Position numbers and translations under genes: made by a program. Source: CAWVSB01 sp036960375 (GTDB taxonomy: Bacteria; Pseudomonadota; Gammaproteobacteria; Pseudomonadales; CAWVSB01). Taken from it: a stretch of 64,000 bases of DNA. This document shows, piece after piece, positions 26,520-35,176 of this stretch (position 1 is its first letter; every line of letters begins with the position of its first letter). Below the pieces are notes generated by a model. It was not told the DNA's origin and made no database searches. It was given only the letters and a program-made list of their open reading frames with translations. The stretch spans positions 1-64,000 of the forward strand of contig JBALVY010000007.1 of NCBI GenBank assembly GCA_036960375.1, read 5' to 3'.

Positions 26520-27454
26520 AGATTTATTTGTCCCACTGGCCAGACTATGTCGTACTGAGTCACCAACTGATCAATTTTGGCCTGCAATGCTGCTTTCATT
26601 GTTTGCTCCTCCAGCTCTCGAATAATGACGGCAGCAACGTCTTCTAGCGGCTGCTGGCGCGCCTTTATTTCATCTATGACCCATACCACATGCCAACCAT
26701 AGGCCGACCGAACCGGCGCACTCCATTGTTCTAATGGTAGGCCCCAACTGGCTTGAGCAAATTCAGTCCCCAGGGCGCTCTCCAGTTGTTGCTGTGTTTT
26801 CATTGGCAGTTTCTGGCCACCGTAAAATACGTCGCCCATTAACAGGGCTTCCTCCAGCGGAGTAGCACTGGTTTGCAGGTGTTTACTCACCTCCAGCGCC
26901 CGCGGTTTATCCTCGTGTGAAAAATACACATGATTTAGCTGAATCCGCCGGGGAAGAGTAAAGTTCTGCAAGTGAGCCTCGTACCATTGTTGCTGCGCCG
27001 CAATAGTTGGAGTAACGATGTCTATATCCAACTTCAAGCGCATCCGCATCGCTTCCGCGAGATAGCGTCGGACTAATGGATCGCTACGAAGTAAACCTGC
27101 GGATATTGCCGCTTCAATCTGGGTTGCCTCAGGCGCATCAGTATCATCAAGCAAAGCCAAGAAACCCGCCAAACTGGCCAATCGTTTCTGAATAACCTGC
27201 GCGTTCTGCATGCCTGCCGCTAGGGCTTTCTCAACCAAAACGGCTTCTCGCGCTATCTCGATTTTTATACGGTCCAGGTCTTCAGGCCCCGGCTCCCTGC
27301 CGGTTAACTGCTGCCAATTGGACACCTGAGCTGATAACGCGTCGGTCTGTATGAACAATTCGGGCAAAGGTTTGCTCCACCATTGCCAGCTAAAAAACAC
27401 CAGCCCACCCAATAGCAGGCAAGCCAGCCAGGAATGTTTCATCCACTTTTTCAA
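26516..27454 (-). CDS. Membrane-anchored parvulin-type PPIase
   Basis: A 312-residue protein with an N-terminal anchor (about 8-25) and a periplasmic helical SurA/PpiD-like chaperone part. A degenerate parvulin domain spans about 160-280 (RRIQLNHVYFSH, FYGGQKLP, SAPVRSAYGWHVVWV). It probably assists folding of envelope proteins. The gene starts three bases after the DUF3604 gene ends and overlaps the HupE-like gene by four bases, pointing to a common function for the three products. Confidence 0.8.
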   Translation of the reverse strand: MKKWMKHSWLACLLLGGLVFFSWQWWSKPLPELFIQTDALSAQVSNWQQLTGREPGPEDLDRIKIEIAREAVLVEKALAAGMQNAQVIQKRLASLAGFLALLDDTDAPEATQIEAAISAGLLRSDPLVRRYLAEAMRMRLKLDIDIVTPTIAAQQQWYEAHLQNFTLPRRIQLNHVYFSHEDKPRALEVSKHLQTSATPLEEALLMGDVFYGGQKLPMKTQQQLESALGTEFAQASWGLPLEQWSAPVRSAYGWHVVWVIDEIKARQQPLEDVAAVIIRELEEQTMKAALQAKIDQLVTQYDIVWPVGQINL

Positions 27455-27457
27455 ATC

Positions 27458-29491
27458 TTATACTCCAGGTTGATACCAAATGGGAGAAGTCCAGGCTCGC
27501 TCCTGCTGAACCGGCGAATAGAACGGCTCCTCTTCCTCGGCCAGACAACATTTGCCATAGACGTTACCAATAGCACCTTCTTCGTCCCGCAAAGCATTGG
27601 CCGCCTCTGCTTGCACGCCGCAACTGTCAGACAATGGATTCACTCCAGCCGCCTGACACTGCAGCGTACTCCAGCGACAACTGGGGTTTTCTACCACACG
27701 CACATAATAGAAGGCACTTTGCTCTGCATTGAAGTCGGGGTCTTGCCACACTGTGCATAAATTGGCGAAGCCCGCTCCTACCGGCGCACAACTATTCGCG
27801 TCTACCGTTGCGCCATTGTTGGCGTCACCCGCAATGTCGATAACTGTTTCATGTGTTTCGCCTGCGGCATCGACCCAACCCTTAATCATTTGCAAACGCT
27901 GCAGATCATTACCCGGATGACCCGCCACGCCGGCATCCTTCAGCGCTGTTACTACGAAAGTCGGGGTTTGATCGGCACCACGAGGAAGCATGTCTCCACC
28001 CATAGGAACTCCACCTGCATAACCCTGCGCCACCAGATCAGGCGCCTCACACAAGGCAGAATCGTAATCCCAACCACCAAACACGCGCACCACAGGTCGG
28101 GTACCGCTGGTGGCATAAGTTTCTTTACGACGCATACCGGTAAATATCGCATCACGGGAATTTTCTTCCGCCCATACCACCGCCAGACCACCAGGACCAT
28201 CCTCAAAATGGTCCTGCACGTTGCGGTATTGGGTATCACGCCTGCCTAGATGTCCTTTGAAGTTATCTTCTTCGGTGCCACCGGGTGCAGCACTGTGAGT
28301 ATCAGTACTGCCGATAAAACCCATCTTGAACGGATTAATACCTGAACTTTTTTCCAAGGCCAAGCCGTCCTTGAGAACGTTACGCAGCATATTTCGGCGA
28401 CCAAACTCATCGATGCTGACAGGTGCCCCCCTGTCGGTTTGGAGTTCGCCATAAAGCACACCCATAGAAGCCAGATTGTCACTTTTATTCTGCTCAAACG
28501 TGCATAACTCATCTTCTGTATCTACACCGCGCCCAAGCAAACGATCAAAGCGGCACTCGGAACTCGCCTTGTGCTGAGTAAGCTCGATCACCGGCTCAAA
28601 GAACAGTCGATCTGTTGCCTGCTTCTCGTTCACAGGGTCTGGAAACATCCAGCCGCCAGACAAGTTCGAGTTATGAGGAATAGAAAGCACATCACAGGCC
28701 ATATCACCGTCAATACATTGCTCTCGTAGCAACTGCCATAACTTGGGAAAATTTCGCTTGCCGGTATCGTAAGTACTAATAGGAAGACGAGTTACATCTT
28801 TGTTACGAAAAATAACATTGCGATGTAAGTTTCTGTACTCGGGGGCATCGGTATACTCATAGCCTACAAAACTGGTAAAGGAACACTCAGCACTGCGATC
28901 ATAATGATCTTCGGCAGCTTGCTGAATATTGCTCCAGAATTCCGCCGAACCGTCTTCACAGTCCTTATCGGAAACCTTACAGACATACGAGCGTTCGATC
29001 TCTTTACCTGCAGGACCTGCCACCCCATCACTGCTAGACCAATAATCGGCCGCCAGCAACTGCACTATAAAGGTATCACTGCGCGTCATCATGCAGTGCG
29101 GCATCCAGTAGGCCAGGGTTGAAGAATCCTCGGTACACAGGTTTATCTCACCCAGAAACTCGGCATGATCGGTGACGGCGGTAAAATCCAGGGGCCGACG
29201 CAACTGCCAAATAATCTCTTGTTCTCCATCGACATTTGGCAGAGTGATGGCTTTCCCTTTAGCAAATTCATAGGCTTTCCACGGGTCGTTGCGTTGGCTC
29301 GACACATAAGAGTCAAATGAATAGCTGGTATGTACGTGAAGATCTCCGAACATTGGTTGACGTAAAGGCTGATAATCTGCGCAATCCTCTCGCTGCTCTG
29401 TTCGCTCAAACGCTAATGCAGTATCTGACTCTTGTGCAAAAACCTCTCCTGTCACTAGTAGTAACCCTAACAATAACGTCAATATCCTCAT
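27458..29491 (-). CDS. DUF3604 PHP-like secreted hydrolase
   Basis: A 677-residue protein from the ATG at 29491, chosen because AGAGG precedes it and a clear signal peptide follows (MRILTLLLGLLLVTGEVFA). It has PHP-type metal motifs: DLHVHTSYSFD (H52, H54), AVTDHAEF and SIPHNSNLS, with TDTHSA further on. DUF3604 proteins are predicted metal-dependent hydrolases of unknown substrate. It is the first gene of the operon with the PPIase and HupE-like genes. The many cysteines near the C-terminus suggest disulfides outside the cytoplasm. Confidence 0.85.
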   Translation of the reverse strand: MRILTLLLGLLLVTGEVFAQESDTALAFERTEQREDCADYQPLRQPMFGDLHVHTSYSFDSYVSSQRNDPWKAYEFAKGKAITLPNVDGEQEIIWQLRRPLDFTAVTDHAEFLGEINLCTEDSSTLAYWMPHCMMTRSDTFIVQLLAADYWSSSDGVAGPAGKEIERSYVCKVSDKDCEDGSAEFWSNIQQAAEDHYDRSAECSFTSFVGYEYTDAPEYRNLHRNVIFRNKDVTRLPISTYDTGKRNFPKLWQLLREQCIDGDMACDVLSIPHNSNLSGGWMFPDPVNEKQATDRLFFEPVIELTQHKASSECRFDRLLGRGVDTEDELCTFEQNKSDNLASMGVLYGELQTDRGAPVSIDEFGRRNMLRNVLKDGLALEKSSGINPFKMGFIGSTDTHSAAPGGTEEDNFKGHLGRRDTQYRNVQDHFEDGPGGLAVVWAEENSRDAIFTGMRRKETYATSGTRPVVRVFGGWDYDSALCEAPDLVAQGYAGGVPMGGDMLPRGADQTPTFVVTALKDAGVAGHPGNDLQRLQMIKGWVDAAGETHETVIDIAGDANNGATVDANSCAPVGAGFANLCTVWQDPDFNAEQSAFYYVRVVENPSCRWSTLQCQAAGVNPLSDSCGVQAEAANALRDEEGAIGNVYGKCCLAEEEEPFYSPVQQERAWTSPIWYQPGV

Positions 29492-29647
29492 AGCGGTACC
29501 TCTGTATATTGGACTCTTCAACAATGGCGGCAATTCTCACCCACCTCTTTGAAACACACAAGCCCGGCAGGTTTCTATCCAGTAATCTTTAGCTCATTGC
29601 CATATAGCATTACAATGGCCGCTCATTCATACCTGATTGGAACTAAA

Positions 29648-30055
29648 ATGGCCATTGGCAGCTGGGAACCCGAGCAAAAAACCACCGCAGAGGCAAAAAT
29701 CGATATCGACATATTAAATGAATTACTGAGTTGGTCTTCCGATGATCAGCTATCATCACTTGAGAGTCATATCGCACTCCAACAGCAAAGAGATCTAGCC
29801 TACATTATGAAGCTGGACGCCTCCAACTGGCAAAATTCAGTGGATGACTTAAACGAAAACGAACTCATCTGCCTTATTCGCGTATTGACTGTAGCAGAAG
29901 AAAAACTGGAGGGCTGGCAAGCCGGAGAAAAGTCACCGGTTATTGCCCTCAATAAATTATTGCGGCGAAGAGGTACACCGCTGAATAAGGAAATGCTGAA
30001 TTGGATTAAAGCCAATAGCAGCAACCGCTTTCTTCCCAACGGCCCTCTATTATAA
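29648..30055 (+). CDS. Hypothetical protein
   Basis: A 135-residue soluble, helical protein from the ATG at 29648. Longer starts at 29549 or 29615 are less protein-like. Family not recognised. It is rich in Leu, Glu and Asn with a repetitive helical look (LNELLSWSSDDQLSSLESH). It is convergent with the DUF1244 gene, ending two bases before it. Nothing indicates its role. Confidence 0.6.
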   Translation: MAIGSWEPEQKTTAEAKIDIDILNELLSWSSDDQLSSLESHIALQQQRDLAYIMKLDASNWQNSVDDLNENELICLIRVLTVAEEKLEGWQAGEKSPVIALNKLLRRRGTPLNKEMLNWIKANSSNRFLPNGPLL

Positions 30056-30057
30056 TT

Positions 30058-30354
30058 TTATTCGTCTTTAGTACTTTCAAATTGTGCCAGTTGCTCTGCA
30101 CTGGCCTTCACTTGATACTTACTCTTCCACTCTTCGTAAGGCATGCCGTAAACACGCTCACGTGCTGCGTCATAATCAACACTCTCTCCGCGCTCTTCGG
30201 CCGCTGCCATATACCATTTTGAAAGACAGTTTCGGCAAAAACCTGCCAAATTCATCAAATCGATATTTTGTGCATCTTTACGCTGATCCAAATGTTCAAG
30301 TAAACGTCTGAATACGGCCGCCTCAATTTCATCCGTACTTTTTATATCACTCAC
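30058..30354 (-). CDS. DUF1244 family protein
   Basis: A 98-residue protein matching DUF1244: VFRRLLEHLDQRKDAQNIDLMNLAGFCRNCLSKWY, then YDAARERVYGMPYEEWK. Structures in this family are small helical folds; the function is unknown. The GTG at 30354 is chosen over an ATG at 30396 because AAGGAG lies six bases before it. Confidence 0.85.
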   Translation of the reverse strand: MSDIKSTDEIEAAVFRRLLEHLDQRKDAQNIDLMNLAGFCRNCLSKWYMAAAEERGESVDYDAARERVYGMPYEEWKSKYQVKASAEQLAQFESTKDE

Positions 30355-30604
30355 AAGCCACTCCTTAACAAAATACTCTATTAATACAGGGGTCATTATA
30401 AATCACCCGAGTAACTTTTGTTCTGTTGTTTGTTGAAAAAAATCCGCTTTTACACGAAATTCACAGAGGAAAAACACCTTTTAAAAAAAACATACACACA
30501 GCAAATAAAATATTTCAATTTTTATTTGTGCAAATTTTTTACAATATGCATATAATGGCATGCGTTTCAATTTATTTCTTAAACAATTACAGGGGATCTC
30601 TGTT

Positions 30605-31372
30605 ATGGCAGCAGCCAAAAAATCAGTCGATAACGTCGCTAAGGCTCAAGCTTCGCAAGCAAAAGCCGTAGCCGCAGCTCAAAAGAAAGTTGATAGTTCT
30701 ACCAAGGCAGCAGACGCCGGTCGTGCAAAAGTTAAAGCCGCAACTGATCGTTTGGCTGCAGCAAGAGCTAAAGCAAAAGGCAGCAAATCTGCATCTGTAA
30801 AAGCTCGTGTAGCTCCCGCTCGCGATAAAGCCACTGCTGCAAAAGCGGCCTTGGCTGGTAAGAAAGCAACTCAAAAAGATGCTCAAGCAGCGCTTGCAAC
30901 ATTAAAGGCCGCTAACCGCAAAGAACTAGCCACTGCAAAAGCCGCCGCTAAAAAGGTCGCAGCCAAAGCCAAAGCAGCTGAGAAAAAAGCAGCTGACAAA
31001 GCCAAAGCAGCAGCCAAGAAAGCAGCAGCCAAAGCCAAAGTAGCCGCTAAAAAAGCAGCCGCTAAAGCGAGAGCAGCAGCTAAGAAAGCAACAGCTAAAA
31101 AGGCTCCGGCCAAAAAAGCAGCAGCCAAGAAAAAGGCTCCGGCCAAGAAAGCAGCAGCTAAAAAGGCTCCGGCCAAGAAAGCAGCGGCTAAAAAGGCTCC
31201 AGCTAAGAAAGCAGCAGCCAAGAAAAAGGCTCCGGCCAAGAAAGCAGCGGCTAAAAAGGCTCCAGCTAAGAAAGCAGCAGCTAAAAAGGCTCCAGCTAAG
31301 AAAGCAGCAGCTAAAAAGGCTCCGGCTAAGAAAGCAGCAGCCAAGAAAAAGGCTCCAGCTAAGAAGAAGTAA
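30605..31372 (+). CDS. AlgP-like histone H1 mimic
   Basis: A 255-residue, very basic protein. The N-terminal part (about 1-115) is Ala/Lys-rich coiled coil. The rest is repeats of KAAAK and PAKKAAAKK, like the C-terminal tail of histone H1 and Pseudomonas AlgP. It is expected to bind and condense DNA. The ATG at 30605 has AGGGGA upstream and is preferred over one at 30560. A TATAAT at 30551-30556 in an A+T-rich region is its likely -10 element. A perfect terminator follows. The tail repeats make length variation likely. Confidence 0.85.
   Translation: MAAAKKSVDNVAKAQASQAKAVAAAQKKVDSSTKAADAGRAKVKAATDRLAAARAKAKGSKSASVKARVAPARDKATAAKAALAGKKATQKDAQAALATLKAANRKELATAKAAAKKVAAKAKAAEKKAADKAKAAAKKAAAKAKVAAKKAAAKARAAAKKATAKKAPAKKAAAKKKAPAKKAAAKKAPAKKAAAKKAPAKKAAAKKKAPAKKAAAKKAPAKKAAAKKAPAKKAAAKKAPAKKAAAKKKAPAKKK
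31090..31370 (+). repeat. Tandem repeats in AlgP-like tail
   Basis: Near-identical units of 30-33 bases (AAGAAAGCAGCAGCTAAAAA and GGCTCCGGCC variants) encode PAKKAAAK(K). The unit count is prone to change by slippage or recombination while keeping the frame. Confidence 0.85.
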
Positions 31373-31386
31373 TATCGATACAAAGT

Positions 31387-31423
31387 ACGTAAAAAAACCG
31401 GCGATATGCCGGTTTTTTTACGT
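31387..31423. terminator. Strong bidirectional terminator
   Basis: ACGTAAAAAAACCGGC pairs perfectly over 16 bases with GCCGGTTTTTTTACGT around gatat, lying between the convergent AlgP-like and SDR genes. Confidence 0.95.
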
Positions 31424-31450
31424 CTGCTACATAATGCCGGAGCATTTATG

Positions 31451-32239
31451 CTAGTGCGGAATAAACTCTCCGCCGTTCACGTCCAGAGCCGCACCGGTAA
31501 TCGCACAAGAATAATCTGAGGCTAAAAACATCACCGCTTTTGCGCAATCAGCATCGTCAGGTATCGCACCCAAAGCAATATTCTTTTCGACTTCTGCTTT
31601 AAGCTCTTCAGCACTAATACCAGTACGGGCAGACATTGCATCGAAATACCCTTGCACCGGTGGGCCCCACATCCAGCCCATATAGGTAGAGTTTACCCGA
31701 ATATTATATGGACCTAATTCCAATGCTAAATGGGCAGCGGCAGAACTCAATGCAGCCTTAGAAGCCCCATAACCTGCCTGAGTGGGCATAGGGCGTCGAG
31801 TCACCATCGTATTTACCATGACAATAGAACCCCCACCCTGCTCCTTCATCTGCGGAATGACTTCCTGGGTCAGACTCAATGTACCGAAAAGGTTTACTTC
31901 CATTGCTTCCCGCCAGCCATCCAAATTGGCCTTCTCGACATAATCAAACGAACCCGGGTTATAAGCGCTATTAATCAAACAGTCTATGCGACCGAAAGCC
32001 GCTATTGTTGCTTCAACTAAAAGTTTACATTGAAGCGGGTCGGCTATATCTGTGGGCAGCTGAATAATCTCGTTCATCAGACCCAGGCTACGAATTTCTG
32101 TCTCTACATCAACTAACTTTGACGCAGTGCGCGCACAAATGGCCAACTTTGCCCCCTGCTTCGCCGCTTCAATTGCCAGTTCCTTGCCCAAGCCCGGCCC
32201 GATACCTGAAACAATGACTACTTTATCTTTCAATAACAT
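31451..32239 (-). CDS. SDR-family oxidoreductase
   Basis: A 262-residue classical short-chain dehydrogenase. The cofactor motif is GIGPGLG and the active site YGASK. The usual catalytic Ser 13 residues before the Tyr appears to be Thr (VNTMVTRR). The sequence AICARTA after beta2 suggests NAD(P) use. The substrate is unknown; the mycofactocin or steroid-type SDR groups are possible. It is followed upstream on the same strand by a small membrane protein gene. Confidence 0.85.
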   Translation of the reverse strand: MLLKDKVVIVSGIGPGLGKELAIEAAKQGAKLAICARTASKLVDVETEIRSLGLMNEIIQLPTDIADPLQCKLLVEATIAAFGRIDCLINSAYNPGSFDYVEKANLDGWREAMEVNLFGTLSLTQEVIPQMKEQGGGSIVMVNTMVTRRPMPTQAGYGASKAALSSAAAHLALELGPYNIRVNSTYMGWMWGPPVQGYFDAMSARTGISAEELKAEVEKNIALGAIPDDADCAKAVMFLASDYSCAITGAALDVNGGEFIPH

Positions 32240-32298
32240 ATACGTCTCCCGGTGATTAGCTATGGCATCTGTCTGATGCAGCTAACTCATCAAAAATT

Positions 32299-32475
32299 TC
32301 ATAAAACTTCTCGAAATAAGGCTGTGATCAACAAGATAAACACCAGCAGCATAATCCATTTCGAAAGACGGCTCTGCTGTTCACCGTCAAGTGGTTTCGC
32401 TCGACCATCGAGCACTTTCACCAGAACAAATAAAGACACGAAAAGAAGGCCCAGAATTAATAACAGATTACCCAT
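32299..32475 (-). CDS. Small two-helix membrane protein
   Basis: A 58-residue protein with two hydrophobic segments (about 3-20 and 40-54) separated by a charged loop. GGGAG lies five bases before the ATG at 32475. The typical inner-membrane hairpin topology, good codon structure and ribosome binding site support a real gene although it is short. Function unknown. A plus-strand frame over the same bases is unconvincing. Confidence 0.65.
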   Translation of the reverse strand: MGNLLLILGLLFVSLFVLVKVLDGRAKPLDGEQQSRLSKWIMLLVFILLITALFREVL

Positions 32476-32588
32476 ATTGACTCCCGGTGAAATGACTATC
32501 CATCAGCGCAAGGGTTTCAAGGCTTATGAGATATAAAGAAAAAGAATACTACGCGTCTACCAGTAAATGGCAACAATACAGAAATTTT

Positions 32589-35051
32589 CTATGGGAGACT
32601 CACCCCGGCGGCAGACAGGGCTTTTTCAGCCTGATGAACAGGCAAAGGATAACTGAAGTAGAAGCCTTGAAGGTATTGAACCCCCACTTTGACAAGTAAC
32701 TCTTGCTGACGCCAATTTTCAACACCCTCTGCGACCACTTTCAAACCCAAACTAGCCGCCATCTCGGCAATGGCTCGAACGATTTCCCGATCATTGTCTG
32801 AACCTGCCATATCATTGATCAATGAGCGATCTATTTTCAATTTGAACAACGGAAGATTCTTCAAATAGCTTAAAGAGGAATAGCCAGTACCAAAATCATC
32901 GATGGCTATTTTTACTCCCAGGGAATTTAGTTGCTTCATGACATTGGCGGTTACACTGAGATCCGCTACCGCGGTTGTTTCCGTTATTTCTAACTCAAGC
33001 AGGGCAGGATTGATGTTATGTCGGGTAAGTGCACTATCAATTTTATCTACCAGACGAGTATTAGAAAACTGTTCGGCTGAAATATTAACCGCCACTGGAA
33101 TCAAGGCCATGTCTTTCGATGCCCATACCGACAATTGGGTACAAACAGACTCTAATACCCAGTCTTCCAACTGCGGCAACAAACCTACCTCTGATGCGGC
33201 AGGAAGAAATTCCCCCGGTAATACAACACCTTTATTGGGTCGCTGCCAACGCACCAAGGCTTCAAAAGCGATCGTGGCTCCCGTTTTCGCATCGACGATG
33301 GGTTGGTAATAAACTAAAAACTGCTTCTTCTCCAAACCGACACGCAATTCAGCCTCCAGGGCGAGCTGACTCACCTCTCCCCGGGCCTCAGAAGCAACTA
33401 CATAGCGATTACCGCCTTTTGCCTTGGCATCCGTCATGGCGATACTGGCTTTGCGCATACAGCTTGCCACATTACTGGCCTGCTCGGGGGCTATACACAA
33501 GCCAATGCTGACACCAATGTAAATATTCTGCCGCTTAATCCTGTAAGGCTCGCTCAATTGTTTTATTACTCTCTCGGCCATCCCCTCAGCGCGACCCACA
33601 TCCTCAACGTTAGTCAGCGTTATAGCGAATTGGTCTGCTCCCAGACGGGCTACAATATCCGATTCTCTAGCAAAGGATTTCAGCCGACTGCCTACTTCAC
33701 TTAACAGGTAATCTCCGGCGGTATGACCCAATTCATCGTTCACTACGCTGAATCTATCTAGGGCAATATGAAGAAACGCCACACTGGACTGATGCTCTAT
33801 GCTGGCGTCGATTTCGTGGCGCAATAGCTCTTTAAAAAATGATCTGTTCGCTAATTTCGTTAAACCATCATAGTAAGAGAGTTGTTCAATACTCTTTTCC
33901 GCTTGTTTCTGCTCAGTAATATCGACAAAGGTGGCAATATAATAGATCACGTTCCCAGCATCATCTCTACAGATAATCCATTTGCCGGTATAGGTTCGTT
34001 GGCCATTACCACTAAAATCACTTTCGACTTCACCCTCCCACTGATCGTGAGCTTCCAGAGCAGCCACAATATCAGCATAAATTGACGCCCCTGCGGGACC
34101 AGACAAAACACTGACTGAATGCCCCAGAATTTTATCTCTGCTGACATTCATGATTTTACAAAACGCAGGATTTACATCGACTATGCGCTGATCTACATCA
34201 GCGACCAGTACGCCTTCACTCGCATGCCCCATGATGGTAGAAGATACCGCAGCGGCACGCTCTTGCTCATATGTCGCTGTAATATCCTGGATCGCCCCGG
34301 TAATACGTGAAAGGCGACCATCTAGACCTGTATTGGCAACACAACGAATACGTAATTTTAGAGGTCTATCCGCCATGGAGAAGCTATATTCGAGATCAAA
34401 TTCATGGTCTCGCAGCAATCGAGATTTTAATTCTGCCAGTTCTACTTCGCCGATAGAGTTAGCCGCCAGTACTTCTTTCAGAAATGACGGTGTAAATTCC
34501 TGATTTTGCGGCAACTCAAGAAGTTCAGAAATATCTCGTGAGAGGAATATTTTTCCACCGGCGATATCCCACTCCCAGATCCCGATACCGGCGATTTTTC
34601 GAGCCTGATCGAGCCGCTCTTCCACTCGTTCAAGATCGAACTGGGCACGGTAAGATTCCGTGACATCACGATAAATCACCACCTTCCCCGTGATACCATT
34701 GGCATCGCTATAAGAACTAAAACTACGCTCCAGCGTACGCCCATCTTTTAGTTGAACGATGTCGAAAGAGTCATCAAATGGATTGATGTGGGCGGCATTG
34801 GCCCGACTAATAAAGGATTCTGCATCGACGACTTGAGCGGCAACATGAGCCATTGCCATATCATTGGTGCCCAATTCCAGAAGTGTGGTGTCGAATTTCC
34901 AGAGGTCCACAAATTGCTGATTGTACGCGACGACTTCGCGCTCTTTATCAACCACCATGACGGCGTCTGCGCTCAGCTTCATAATAGCCTGAGAAAGCGA
35001 TTCGCCCTGAGGCGATCGCGCAGTTTTTTTGTCTGGCGGACACTTTGCCAA
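32589..35051 (-). CDS. PAS-GGDEF-EAL c-di-GMP phosphodiesterase
   Basis: An 820-residue signalling protein with three PAS domains (about 20-135, 145-270 and 275-395), a GGDEF domain (about 400-560) and an EAL domain (about 575-815). The GGDEF signature is GADQF, so cyclase activity is doubtful. The EAL domain keeps EALVR, IDDFGTGYSSL and a QGFYFS end, so c-di-GMP hydrolysis is likely. No membrane segment is evident. The start is a TTG at 35051 with a weak ribosome binding site; a downstream ATG near residue 24 is possible. Confidence 0.85.
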   Translation of the reverse strand: MAKCPPDKKTARSPQGESLSQAIMKLSADAVMVVDKEREVVAYNQQFVDLWKFDTTLLELGTNDMAMAHVAAQVVDAESFISRANAAHINPFDDSFDIVQLKDGRTLERSFSSYSDANGITGKVVIYRDVTESYRAQFDLERVEERLDQARKIAGIGIWEWDIAGGKIFLSRDISELLELPQNQEFTPSFLKEVLAANSIGEVELAELKSRLLRDHEFDLEYSFSMADRPLKLRIRCVANTGLDGRLSRITGAIQDITATYEQERAAAVSSTIMGHASEGVLVADVDQRIVDVNPAFCKIMNVSRDKILGHSVSVLSGPAGASIYADIVAALEAHDQWEGEVESDFSGNGQRTYTGKWIICRDDAGNVIYYIATFVDITEQKQAEKSIEQLSYYDGLTKLANRSFFKELLRHEIDASIEHQSSVAFLHIALDRFSVVNDELGHTAGDYLLSEVGSRLKSFARESDIVARLGADQFAITLTNVEDVGRAEGMAERVIKQLSEPYRIKRQNIYIGVSIGLCIAPEQASNVASCMRKASIAMTDAKAKGGNRYVVASEARGEVSQLALEAELRVGLEKKQFLVYYQPIVDAKTGATIAFEALVRWQRPNKGVVLPGEFLPAASEVGLLPQLEDWVLESVCTQLSVWASKDMALIPVAVNISAEQFSNTRLVDKIDSALTRHNINPALLELEITETTAVADLSVTANVMKQLNSLGVKIAIDDFGTGYSSLSYLKNLPLFKLKIDRSLINDMAGSDNDREIVRAIAEMAASLGLKVVAEGVENWRQQELLVKVGVQYLQGFYFSYPLPVHQAEKALSAAGVSLP

Positions 35052-35176
35052 ATTTGCACCACATAGAGGATTTAAACAGAGATGCGTCCATGCACCACGC
35101 TAGTGCTCAATATACCCCCAAGGCAGACTAATCACAAAAAATAGTGACATCACCTGCCAGCTAGATGAGAACTAGG

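Noticed and set aside
30883..31383. Long minus-strand frame of Ala/Phe/Leu repeats
   Set aside because: It is the reverse reading of the lysine/alanine repeat codons of the AlgP-like gene.
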